Positions 1 to 6,689 of a DNA stretch of 7,754 nt are shown here, one piece after another. The stretch spans positions 1-7,754 of the forward strand of contig JAHEME010000117.1 in the NCBI GenBank assembly GCA_024643825.1. Direction: 5' to 3'. Below the pieces are notes generated by a model. The model saw only the letters and a program-made list of their open reading frames with translations, was not told the origin of the DNA and searched no databases. Source of the stretch: Chloroflexota bacterium (GTDB taxonomy: Bacteria; Chloroflexota; Anaerolineae; Aggregatilineales; UBA3940). A program made the translations under genes and the position numbers. The first letter of the stretch is position 1; the number at the start of each line of letters is the position of its first letter.

Positions 1-1
1 G

Positions 2-1960
2 TTCATCATAGCAGGACTGCTCCTAGGATGTGGAGGAGGTGCAGCCGGAACACCAGAGGGCGGCGCATTGCCTGCCAACGCGGCTGCATTAGCTGCGGAA
101 CGTGGAATGTCGGCAGATGATGTCTATGCAGCCCTCAAAACCTATATGCCTTCGGGTGAGCTTGATCCTTATATCATGTTCGCCTCTGGTGGACAATCCG
201 GTCAGGTGCTGGTGATCGGCGTTCCCTCCATGCGCATTCTGCGAATGATCGGTGTATTCACACAAGAATCGTGGCAGGGTTATGGCTTCGGTGGAGGAGC
301 CGACGAAGTTCTCGCAGGGGGTGACGTAAACGGAAACCCCGTTCGATGGGGGGATACTCACCATCCAGCCCTGTCGGAGACACAGGGTGATTACGATGGC
401 GGTTTTCTGTTCATCAATGACAAAGCCAATGCGCGTATCGCAGTGATCGATCTGCGTGACTTTGAAACCAAGCAGATCATCAAAACTCCCAACGCGATCA
501 ATGATCACGGGGGAGCCTTTGTGACACCAAACACCGAATATGTAATTGAAGGCCCGCAATATGCTGCGCCCATCGGATGGGAGTACGCTCCGCTTTCTGA
601 CTACCAGGAAAAATATCGCGGGGTGATCACGTTCTGGGCATTCGACCGTGCATCAGGTCGCATTGATGAGTCGAAGTCCTTCCAGATGGAACTGCCGCCA
701 TACTGGCAAGACCTTTGCGATGCTGGGAAGAGTGTCAGCAATGGATGGGTTTTCTGCAATTCCTTCAACACTGAGATGGCAATCGGTGGTGTTGAAGATG
801 GTAATCCCCCCTTTGAAGCCGGCACAGCCAAGAATGATACCGACTACTTGCACATCATCAACTGGCAGAAGGCTGCTGAGGTGTATCAGGCTGGCAATAC
901 AGAAGAAATCAACGGGATGCCCGTCATTCGCATGCAAACCGCAATTGACGAAGGCCTTCTATATCTGACACCTGAACCGAAAAGCCCACATGGCTCCGAC
1001 GTAACACCGGGTGGCGAGTACGTCGTTGTGGGTGGCAAGCTTGACCCCCATGTGACTATCTACTCGTTTGAAAAGATCATGGCAGCCATTGATGAGGGTG
1101 GGATGGAAGCCGACGCTTACGGAATTCCCGTTATTCCGCTGGATAAGGTAATGGAAGCGCAGGTCGAAGTTGGACTTGGCCCACTCCACACCGTCTTTGA
1201 TGACAAGGGCTATGCGTATACTTCGCTGTTCCTTGACTCAGCGGTGGCGCGCTGGACGCTGGGCGGCCCCTATGATGAGTTGAACCCGGAAGATGGGTGG
1301 ACTCTTGTTCAGCAGCTCCCAGTACAATACAACATCGGGCATATCACGGCAGCGGAAGGGGATACAGCATCGCCAGATGGACAGTATGTCGTTGCCCTAA
1401 ACAAGTGGAGCATTGATCGTTTTGCCAATGTTGGGCCACTGCTGCCACAGAATTTTCAACTGGTTGACATCACAAAAACAGGCGATCAGATGAGCGTTCT
1501 GTACGACATGCCTATTGGTATGGCAGAGCCTCACTTTGCACAGATCATCAAAGCTGATAAGTTGCATCCGTTCGAGATTTATCCGGAGATTGGCTGGAAT
1601 CCAGAAACCATGAGTATCGATCCCAATGCGATCACGAGCGCGGATGATGCTCGCCTCGAACGCAAGGGGAATAACGTTGAAATCTGGATGACAGCCGTTC
1701 GATCACACTTTACCCCGGAGCATGTTGAGGTGAAGGAAGGCGATCACGTTATCTGGCACATCACCAACATCGAGCGTACGCGCGATGCAACGCACGGGTT
1801 CGCCCTCTCCGGATACAATATCAACTTGAGCCTGGAACCGGGCGAGACGCAGACCATCGAATTCGATGCGACTATGTCTGGAACCTATACCTACTACTGC
1901 ACAGAATTCTGTTCAGCCTTACATCTCGAAATGATAGGCTACTTCCTGGTAGAACCGTAG
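2..1960 (+). CDS. nosZ: Nitrous oxide reductase, clade II Sec-type, lipoprotein (5' partial)
   Basis: This enzyme reduces N2O to N2 on the outer face of the membrane. The frame is open to the window edge, so the true start lies upstream. A later TTG at 68 falls behind the lipobox and is not the start. The visible N-terminus is the end of a hydrophobic signal with a lipobox, L-L-G-C, whose Cys codon is at 29-31, followed by a Gly/Ala-rich linker. No twin-arginine motif is visible. All seven CuZ histidines can be placed by motif: the HH pair at 359-364 (DTHHPALSE), 506-508 (NDHGG), 989-991 (SPHG), 1187-1189 (PLHT), 1340-1342 (IGHI) and 1532-1534 (EPHF). The C-terminal cupredoxin domain holds the CuA set: His 1793-1795, then C-T-E-F-C-S-A-L-H-L-E-M with Cys 1898 and 1910, His 1922 and Met 1931. 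Glu sits where Pseudomonas has Trp (a backbone ligand), as in cytochrome oxidase subunit II. About 652 residues are visible, so the mature enzyme is essentially complete. Confidence 0.97.
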   Translation, partial: FIIAGLLLGCGGGAAGTPEGGALPANAAALAAERGMSADDVYAALKTYMPSGELDPYIMFASGGQSGQVLVIGVPSMRILRMIGVFTQESWQGYGFGGGADEVLAGGDVNGNPVRWGDTHHPALSETQGDYDGGFLFINDKANARIAVIDLRDFETKQIIKTPNAINDHGGAFVTPNTEYVIEGPQYAAPIGWEYAPLSDYQEKYRGVITFWAFDRASGRIDESKSFQMELPPYWQDLCDAGKSVSNGWVFCNSFNTEMAIGGVEDGNPPFEAGTAKNDTDYLHIINWQKAAEVYQAGNTEEINGMPVIRMQTAIDEGLLYLTPEPKSPHGSDVTPGGEYVVVGGKLDPHVTIYSFEKIMAAIDEGGMEADAYGIPVIPLDKVMEAQVEVGLGPLHTVFDDKGYAYTSLFLDSAVARWTLGGPYDELNPEDGWTLVQQLPVQYNIGHITAAEGDTASPDGQYVVALNKWSIDRFANVGPLLPQNFQLVDITKTGDQMSVLYDMPIGMAEPHFAQIIKADKLHPFEIYPEIGWNPETMSIDPNAITSADDARLERKGNNVEIWMTAVRSHFTPEHVEVKEGDHVIWHITNIERTRDATHGFALSGYNINLSLEPGETQTIEFDATMSGTYTYYCTEFCSALHLEMIGYFLVEP

Positions 1961-1975
1961 CCTATCCAGCCCTAT

Positions 1976-2007
1976 CTGGCCCACTCCTGACATCAGGAGT
2001 GGGCCAG
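1976..2007 (+). terminator. Strong intercistronic hairpin after nosZ, without a U-tract
   Basis: A perfect 15-bp inverted repeat (arms 1976-1990 and 1993-2007, two bases between) begins 15 bases after the nosZ stop. The tip must open to a slightly larger loop. No T-run follows and nosB starts 16 bases later. It is therefore more likely a partial terminator or an RNA 3'-end stabiliser, letting nosZ be made in excess of its assembly genes, than a full stop. The pairing is seen directly; the role is inferred. Confidence 0.6.
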
Positions 2008-2023
2008 GCACCAGGGGCAAAGG

Positions 2024-2731
2024 ATGAAATTTATGAAACGTTTTTTAGCTATCGATCCAGACATATATGTCTTGCTGCCAGATGGCACCAAGCGCCCGTT
2101 TATCGAGTATCTGCTTCCCAGCGCACTGCTCATGATCTCTGCCTTGCTCATTATGATCTCCATGTTTCTGCCATATTGGAGCATGACTCTGAATGCGCCA
2201 CAGTACCCGGATGGTCTGAAGGTCTCAGTGTATGTCAACCGGCTGGAAGGAGATATGCGGGAAGTTGATGAGTTGAATCACTACCTGGGTATGCCGCCTC
2301 TGGATGAAGGGGGGCAGTTGGAGCGTTCGATTTCGATCTTTGCCATTGTGGTGCTGGGCCTGCTTCTTGTCGGTGGCGTTTTCATCCATAACCAGTGGGC
2401 AGGCATCCTGGCACTGCCAGTGATGGGCTACCCATTCATATTTCTGGCCGATCTGTGGTTCATACTTTACAGCTACGGGCACAGCATTGATCCTACCTCC
2501 GCCCTGGGAGGCGCAATTGAACCCTTTACCCCGCCCATATTTGGTATGGGAACCGTGGGACAATTTTCTACTGTAGCACAACCAGAAATCGGCCTGTATG
2601 TGGTTGTCCTGAGTATGATCGCAGTTGGCGCAGGATTATGGTTCCACCGGGCGGCCTACAAGCCCGTAGTGGATGCACGTAAGCGGGTGGCTGAGGCGTC
2701 TGCGAGTCAGGAGACGGGAACATCAGCATGA
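2024..2731 (+). CDS. nosB: NosB-like integral membrane protein of clade II nos clusters
   Basis: This 235-residue membrane protein sits between nosZ and nosD, the position of nosB in clade II clusters. Its biochemical function is not established. Four hydrophobic segments are visible at roughly residues 28-50, 102-121, 124-150 and 187-208. Between the first two is a soluble loop with the characteristic P-Y-W (50-52), APQYPDGL (58-65) and NHYLGM (85-90) motifs. A second conserved-looking stretch, PFTPPIFGMGTVGQF, lies at 167-181. The start is not certain. ATG 2024 has AGGGG at 2013-2017 (six bases away), while ATG 2033 (Met4) has AGGA at 2021-2024 (eight bases away), and both give nearly the same protein. 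The stop overlaps the nosD start as ATGA, so translation is probably coupled. The name rests on position and remembered motifs; the membrane topology is read from the sequence. Confidence 0.8.
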   Translation: MKFMKRFLAIDPDIYVLLPDGTKRPFIEYLLPSALLMISALLIMISMFLPYWSMTLNAPQYPDGLKVSVYVNRLEGDMREVDELNHYLGMPPLDEGGQLERSISIFAIVVLGLLLVGGVFIHNQWAGILALPVMGYPFIFLADLWFILYSYGHSIDPTSALGGAIEPFTPPIFGMGTVGQFSTVAQPEIGLYVVVLSMIAVGAGLWFHRAAYKPVVDARKRVAEASASQETGTSA

Positions 2732-5046
2732 AGCGCTATCTGATAGCTGCTGCGATATGCCTCTTCGCACTGGGTCTGCCAGAAACAGCCTCGGCCTCGG
2801 AAGCCCGGCGGCTGGTTGTCTCTCCCGATGGCCCCTATACTCTGATCGCAGACGCTCTTGCTGATGCGCGCAATGGGGACGCCATTGAGGTGCATGCTGG
2901 CACGTATGCTGAGACACTGATCGTTGATCGCTCAGTCACCCTTGAAGGGTTGGGGTGGCCAGTCATTGACGGCGGCGAACAGGGTACAGTGGTCGATTTA
3001 ATCGCACCAGGCATCGTGTTTCGCGGATTCGAGGTACGAGGCAGCGGCGTTGAACCAGATCGCGATCACGCCGGGATCACGGTGTCGGCATCCAATATCC
3101 TAGTAGAGCATAACCGTCTGAGAGATGTGTTATTTGGCATTTTCATTGCGCAGGCCGATGACTCGGTAGTGCGGGATAACGACATTACCAGCAAGCAGCA
3201 GTATGAAATGGGGCGTAAAGGTGATGGCATCCGACTGTGGTACAGCCAGAACGTCATCATTGAAGATAACCATGTCTCTGATGCCCGCGATGTGGTGGTC
3301 TGGTATTCCTCTGATGTAATCCTGCGTAGAAACACAATCGAAAATGGACGCTATGGCGTGCATTTAATGTACTGCGACCGCGCCATCATTGAGAACAACA
3401 CGTTACAGGGAAACTCGGTTGGCATCTACTCAATGTATACCGATGGGGCAGTGTTCCGGGATAACATGATTCGGGGGCAGCGCGGCCCCAGCGGCTATGC
3501 ACTGGCATTCAAAGACGCCAACAATATTAGCGTTACAGGGAACGTTCTGGTCGATAACCGTGTGGGGATATTTCTGGACGACACCCCATACGAAACTGCT
3601 GGCTATGGGCGCTTTGAGCAGAATATTCTGGCCTTCAATGATGTGGGTGTTATCGTTCAGGCTTCTGTGCATGGGAATAGCATTACGGGCAATACTCTGT
3701 GGGAAAATGCAGAGCAGGTTTCCATTCAGGGGGGCGGCGGATCGATGGACAATCTGTGGCAGGGTAATACCTGGAGCGATTACAGCGGCTTTGACGTGAA
3801 CGGCGATGGGCTGGGTGATATACCCTACGTCTCTGAACGCTTATTCGAGAATCTGATGGATCATGAACCTCGTCTGCGGGCGTTGAGCTACAGCCCCGCA
3901 ATACAGGCCATCGAGTTTGCCGCTTCCACCTTCCCGGTGGTGCGTCCACAGCCTAAACTCACCGATGTTGAACCACGCATTGAGCCTGCGCCACTGCCAG
4001 CCTTTGCGGCGCTGCCCCATGACAATGCAGGTCGCACAATCTTTGCCTCATTGCTGATTACTACTATTGGACTTATTAGTGGTGCGCTGATATGGCTACC
4101 GATACCACACCATCACACCTCTGGATCGCAGATTACAGGAGCAACTGGTATGGCGAGTCTTGAAGTGAGCAACAGCCTGGTCACAGCACAAAATGTTGCT
4201 AAGTGCTATGGAAAAACTCAGGCTCTGGATGGGATCTCGTTTGCCATGCATGCCGGGGAGGCGGTTGCGCTGTGGGGGCCAAATGGTGCGGGCAAAACCA
4301 CTCTGCTCAAGGCTGTCCTGGGTCTGATCGTCTTTGACGGAAGCATTGAGGTTACAGGGTACAACGTTCAACGGAAGGGCAAACTTGCACGTAAGAGCAT
4401 TGGGTATGTGCCGCAGGATGCCCTCTTTTATGATTGGACATTGAAAGAGACGATGGCCTTTTATACCCGGATCAAGAAAGCGGATTCGGCACGCACCCCC
4501 CTGCTGCTGGATCGGCTTGGCCTTACCGAACATAGTGGCAAGCGTGTTCCTGCACTCTCTGGCGGGCTGAAGCAACGCCTCGCGCTGGCTGTCGCCCTGT
4601 TGTCGGACCCACCCGTGATGCTGCTGGACGAACCGACAGCCAATCTGGATGTACGCGCCCGGCTGGATTATCTGGCACTTCTTGAAGAACTACGTTCCGA
4701 GGGAAAATTGATCCTGTATGCTTCTCATCGATTAGAAGAATTGGATGTATTGGCGGATCGGGTGCTGGTGCTGGAGAACGGACACCTGGTCAGCATTGTT
4801 TCTCCGCAGGAACTTCGGGAGAGCCTTGCCCCAGGGATTGAGATGACCCTGTGGATTCCGGAGGAACAGCGTCAGGCAGCATTGGAGTGCTTGACCCGCG
4901 AGGGGCTATCAGCGCATTTCAATGGACGCGGCACGGTGGTTGTGCATGTCTCTGGCACAGAGAAAGTTCAGCCGCTGCATGTGCTCAGTGCGCGTGACAT
5001 CACTGTTCTTGACTTTGAATTGGAGCAGACCCAATCATGGAATTGA
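2728..5046 (+). CDS. nosD-nosF: NosD-NosF fusion: external beta-helix protein joined to ABC ATPase
   Basis: This single 772-residue frame carries two proteins that are normally separate. Residues 1-23 are a Sec signal (cleavage probably after A-S-A, 21-23). Residues about 30-370 are the NosD/CASH right-handed beta-helix, with repeated 'N-x-I/V...G-I' turns and a DVNGDGLGDIPY motif at 356-367. Residues 437-457 form one transmembrane helix, followed by an 18-residue linker. Residues 475-772 are a complete NosF ATPase: Walker A GPNGAGKT 517-524, Q-loop Q563, signature LSGGLKQR 610-617, Walker B VMLLDEP 630-636 and switch His666. With NosY, NosD and NosF form the ABC machine that matures the CuZ site of NosZ. 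The fusion puts the beta-helix outside and the ATPase inside, which fits the single helix. It starts at ATG 2728 in a 4-base overlap with nosB; AGGAG at 2709-2713 is 14 bases away, which is long. It overlaps nosY by 10 bases. A read or assembly indel near 4090-4150 could also have joined two genes. Confidence 0.9.
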   Translation: MKRYLIAAAICLFALGLPETASASEARRLVVSPDGPYTLIADALADARNGDAIEVHAGTYAETLIVDRSVTLEGLGWPVIDGGEQGTVVDLIAPGIVFRGFEVRGSGVEPDRDHAGITVSASNILVEHNRLRDVLFGIFIAQADDSVVRDNDITSKQQYEMGRKGDGIRLWYSQNVIIEDNHVSDARDVVVWYSSDVILRRNTIENGRYGVHLMYCDRAIIENNTLQGNSVGIYSMYTDGAVFRDNMIRGQRGPSGYALAFKDANNISVTGNVLVDNRVGIFLDDTPYETAGYGRFEQNILAFNDVGVIVQASVHGNSITGNTLWENAEQVSIQGGGGSMDNLWQGNTWSDYSGFDVNGDGLGDIPYVSERLFENLMDHEPRLRALSYSPAIQAIEFAASTFPVVRPQPKLTDVEPRIEPAPLPAFAALPHDNAGRTIFASLLITTIGLISGALIWLPIPHHHTSGSQITGATGMASLEVSNSLVTAQNVAKCYGKTQALDGISFAMHAGEAVALWGPNGAGKTTLLKAVLGLIVFDGSIEVTGYNVQRKGKLARKSIGYVPQDALFYDWTLKETMAFYTRIKKADSARTPLLLDRLGLTEHSGKRVPALSGGLKQRLALAVALLSDPPVMLLDEPTANLDVRARLDYLALLEELRSEGKLILYASHRLEELDVLADRVLVLENGHLVSIVSPQELRESLAPGIEMTLWIPEEQRQAALECLTREGLSAHFNGRGTVVVHVSGTEKVQPLHVLSARDITVLDFELEQTQSWN
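4137..4152 (+). promoter_or_regulatory. Internal ribosome-binding site and ATG for a free NosF
   Basis: Inside the fused gene, AGGAG (4137-4141) lies eight bases before an in-frame ATG (4150-4152). This ATG is codon 475, just after the transmembrane helix and linker. Starting here gives a 298-residue protein (4150-5046), the usual size of stand-alone NosF. This spacing is better than the one in front of the nosD start itself. The site is seen directly; that it is used is inferred. Confidence 0.55.
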
Positions 5047-5864
5047 CCCTGCTATGGACAATCGCCCAACGCGAACTACGCGAGGCGCTTCGTAATAAGT
5101 GGCTGTGGTTCTATGCAGTCGGGTTTGCGGGGCTGGCATTTGCACTTTCACAGGCAGGGCTTGCCTCGGCGGGGTATTCAGGGCTGGGCGGGTTTGGTCG
5201 CACTGCCGCCAGCCTGGTGAATGCACTGCTGCTGTTCGTACCGTTGATCGGGTTGAGCGTCGGGGCGGGAACGCTGGCGGCTGACCGCGAACGGGGAACG
5301 TTGATCTACTTGCTGGCCCAACCCGTGAGTCTTGCAGAGGTCTTCTTCGGCAAGGCACTGGGTGCAGCACTGGCGGTGGTTGCCTCGCTGGGACTTGGCT
5401 TCGGAGCGGCAGGGTTCGGACTGACCTCATCAGGTGGCGGCAACGCAGGTGCATACCTATCTCTGGCCGGATACACCCTGTTGTTTGCACTTGCCTCCCT
5501 GGGGCTTGGTTTCGTGATCAGTGTGCTGACCAGTAAGGGATCTACTGCCTCCGGGGGTGCATTGCTGCTATGGCTGGTACTGGTTTTTCTCGGCGATCTG
5601 GGACTCATCGGTGCAACGCTTGCACTTCGCCCGACACCTGCGGTTCTGTTTGGCATGCTGCTGATTAACCCGCTACAAGTTTTCAAGCTGGCGGCGATCT
5701 ACAGTCTGCGTGCAACGCTAGATGCACTTGGTCCGGTTGGGCAGTACGCTGCTCATCGATTTGGAGAGGCGCTACCCCTGCTGCTTATGGGATTACTCCT
5801 GGGATGGATCATCGTTTCGTTTGGGAGCGCATTTGCTGTGTTTGCACGACGAGGTGATGGGTAA
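5037..5864 (+). CDS. nosY: NosY, membrane subunit of the NosDFY copper-site maturation ABC complex
   Basis: This 275-residue ABC-2 type permease forms the membrane core to which NosF (inside) and NosD (outside) bind. Six hydrophobic segments are visible at about residues 22-41, 60-82, 105-129, 141-163, 172-197 and 246-270. Family signatures include AADRERGTL (81-89), followed by L-A-Q-P-V-S (93-98) and F-G-K (104-106) in the first cytoplasmic loop, the region that contacts the ATPase. NPLQVFKLAAIYSL (211-224) lies near the C-terminus. The start ATG is inside the last codons of the NosD-NosF gene (10-base overlap). GGAG at 5022-5025 is 11 bases upstream, so coupled translation is likely. Length and topology are normal for the family; nothing appears broken. 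Confidence 0.93.
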   Translation: MELTLLWTIAQRELREALRNKWLWFYAVGFAGLAFALSQAGLASAGYSGLGGFGRTAASLVNALLLFVPLIGLSVGAGTLAADRERGTLIYLLAQPVSLAEVFFGKALGAALAVVASLGLGFGAAGFGLTSSGGGNAGAYLSLAGYTLLFALASLGLGFVISVLTSKGSTASGGALLLWLVLVFLGDLGLIGATLALRPTPAVLFGMLLINPLQVFKLAAIYSLRATLDALGPVGQYAAHRFGEALPLLLMGLLLGWIIVSFGSAFAVFARRGDG

Positions 5865-5924
5865 CATCTGGCAAACGCCGAACAGTGCCCGTGGCTATCG
5901 ATAAGAAAGGTTAAAAAAAAGAAG

Positions 5925-6410
5925 ATGAAAGCCAGGATAGCTTTTCTAATCGTAGTGCTGACTTTCCTGCTAATGGTGATGCTCTCGGCCTGTGTGCCCA
6001 AAAGCGCTGCGGATCCTGTCCCGCCGGAGATCGTCTATGGACAGGACATGTGTGATGGGTGTGGCATGTTGATCGATGAACCACGCTTTGCCGCAGCTTT
6101 CATTCTGGAGAATGACGAGACGCGCAAGTTTGACGATACTGCGGAGATGTTCAGCTACGCTAGAGATCATCCCGAAGAGACGATCCGGGCATGGTTTGTG
6201 CATGATTACATCACTGAGGAATGGATCAATGGAGAGGCGGCATTCTATGTGATTGCCAACGATCTGACAACCCCTATGGGTTCTGGCCTCGTGGCCTTTG
6301 CCAGCCGTGATTCGGCAGAAACCTTCGCATCTGAGAATGGTGAGGATGTCATGACGTTTGATCAGGCACGAGAGGCTTTATCAATGGAAATGAATATGGG
6401 TAGCAACTGA
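5925..6410 (+). CDS. nosL: NosL, copper-chaperone lipoprotein
   Basis: NosL delivers Cu(I) to apo-NosZ and works with the NosDFY complex on the outer face of the membrane. The 161-residue product begins with a lipoprotein signal ending in the lipobox LSAC (20-23), so Cys23 would be lipidated. The family hallmarks follow: CDGCGMLI (43-50), the 'FDD' turn at 69-71, F-V-H-D-Y at 91-95 and TPMGSGLVAF at 116-125, with Met118 a likely copper-site residue. The tail contains M-E-M-N-M (154-158), a small Met-rich patch that could add a weak copper site. There are 60 bases between nosY and this gene, with no clear promoter. A purine-rich GAAAGG (5905-5910) is rather far upstream and an A8 run lies between. 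ATG 5925 is chosen because the signal peptide begins directly with MKAR. Confidence 0.95.
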   Translation: MKARIAFLIVVLTFLLMVMLSACVPKSAADPVPPEIVYGQDMCDGCGMLIDEPRFAAAFILENDETRKFDDTAEMFSYARDHPEETIRAWFVHDYITEEWINGEAAFYVIANDLTTPMGSGLVAFASRDSAETFASENGEDVMTFDQAREALSMEMNMGSN

Positions 6411-6418
6411 ATTCTTTA

Positions 6419-6427
6419 CCTTTAGCT
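6419..6427 (+). repeat. Left target-site duplication of the MITE-like element (CCTTTAGCT)
   Basis: CCTTTAGCT directly abuts the outer end of the left inverted repeat and recurs exactly after the outer end of the right one (6647-6655). The match extends two bases further left (TA). On the right, that TA is also the end of the inverted repeat, so the duplication could be read as 9 or 11 bp. Confidence 0.85.
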
Positions 6428-6445
6428 TATTGCTGACAAGTTAAG
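6428..6445 (+). repeat. Left terminal inverted repeat of the MITE-like element
   Basis: This 18-bp arm, TATTGCTGACAAGTTAAG, pairs without mismatch to 6629-6646. It starts 17 bases after the nosL stop, so in RNA it can pair with the distal arm and place a long-range stem just downstream of nosL. Confidence 0.88.
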
Positions 6446-6628
6446 CAAATGTGTGCCCTGTCAAGATCGAATTATTCTGCCCGTTTTGACGCCCAATCGA
6501 CGGAATCGGGGCAATACTGAGTAGCCAACGATGGGTCAATGCCTGAATACGTGGCTTTCAGAAGGCGATAGGGCTATCTTGGCGACACCTTGCTCGTGTA
6601 AAATGGCTCTTGACAAAGCTCAAAACCC

Positions 6629-6646
6629 CTTAACTTGTCAGCAATA
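6629..6646 (+). repeat. Right terminal inverted repeat of the MITE-like element
   Basis: CTTAACTTGTCAGCAATA is the exact reverse complement of the left end. It contains TTGTCA (6635-6640), five of six bases of a sigma-70 -35 box, pointing toward the cytochrome gene. Confidence 0.88.
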
Positions 6647-6655
6647 CCTTTAGCT
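6647..6655 (+). repeat. Right target-site duplication of the MITE-like element (CCTTTAGCT)
   Basis: This is the second copy of the 9-bp flank seen at 6419-6427. Deleting 6428-6655 (element plus this copy) leaves 48 bases between the nosL stop and the cytochrome ATG, a spacing typical within an operon. Confidence 0.85.
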
Positions 6656-6675
6656 ATGAAATTTGCTTAATCAAT

Positions 6676-6689
6676 GGAGAGACAAAATG
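6676..6689 (+). promoter_or_regulatory. Ribosome-binding site deciding the cytochrome c start
   Basis: GGAGAG at 6676-6681 precedes ATG 6687 with seven bases between GGAG and the ATG. It lies downstream of the in-frame TTG at 6663, so it supports the shorter protein. Confidence 0.75.

Larger units (their letters stand above)
6428..6646. mobile_element. 219-bp MITE-like non-autonomous element
   Basis: The element is bounded by perfect 18-bp terminal inverted repeats, TATTGCTGACAAGTTAAG at 6428-6445 and its reverse complement at 6629-6646, immediately flanked by the 9-bp duplication CCTTTAGCT. The ends also share an 8-bp subterminal box, TGTCAAGA, at exactly the same distance inward (6459-6466 and, inverted, 6608-6615), so the imperfect ends run to about 41 bp. 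The interior has no long reading frame and no transposase, so it would need a transposase supplied elsewhere. A 9-bp duplication with ends of about 18 bp occurs in some IS families, including IS1, the IS903 group and parts of IS4. I cannot assign one. It sits between nosL and the cytochrome c gene. Confidence 0.88.

Noticed and set aside
68..70. TTG at 68 as the nosZ start
   Set aside because: The frame is open upstream to the window edge and encodes a lipobox and tether before this codon, so the gene begins outside the window.
4096..4575. 159-residue minus-strand reading frame opposite NosF
   Set aside because: It lies wholly within the well-supported ATPase-coding region, has no recognisable motifs, and is a shadow of coding sequence.
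5035..5490. Arg/Pro-rich minus-strand frame opposite nosY
   Set aside because: Composition is that of an antisense frame of a GC-rich membrane gene; there is no ribosome site or domain.
6428..6646. The repeat between nosL and the cytochrome gene as a CRISPR unit or simple terminator
   Set aside because: There are only two inverted copies, no regular spacers, and the arms are 183 bases apart with an exact flanking duplication, which fits a mobile element instead.
6663..6689. TTG 6663 as the cytochrome c start
   Set aside because: It would add eight polar residues before the signal peptide and lies upstream of the GGAG that fits ATG 6687.
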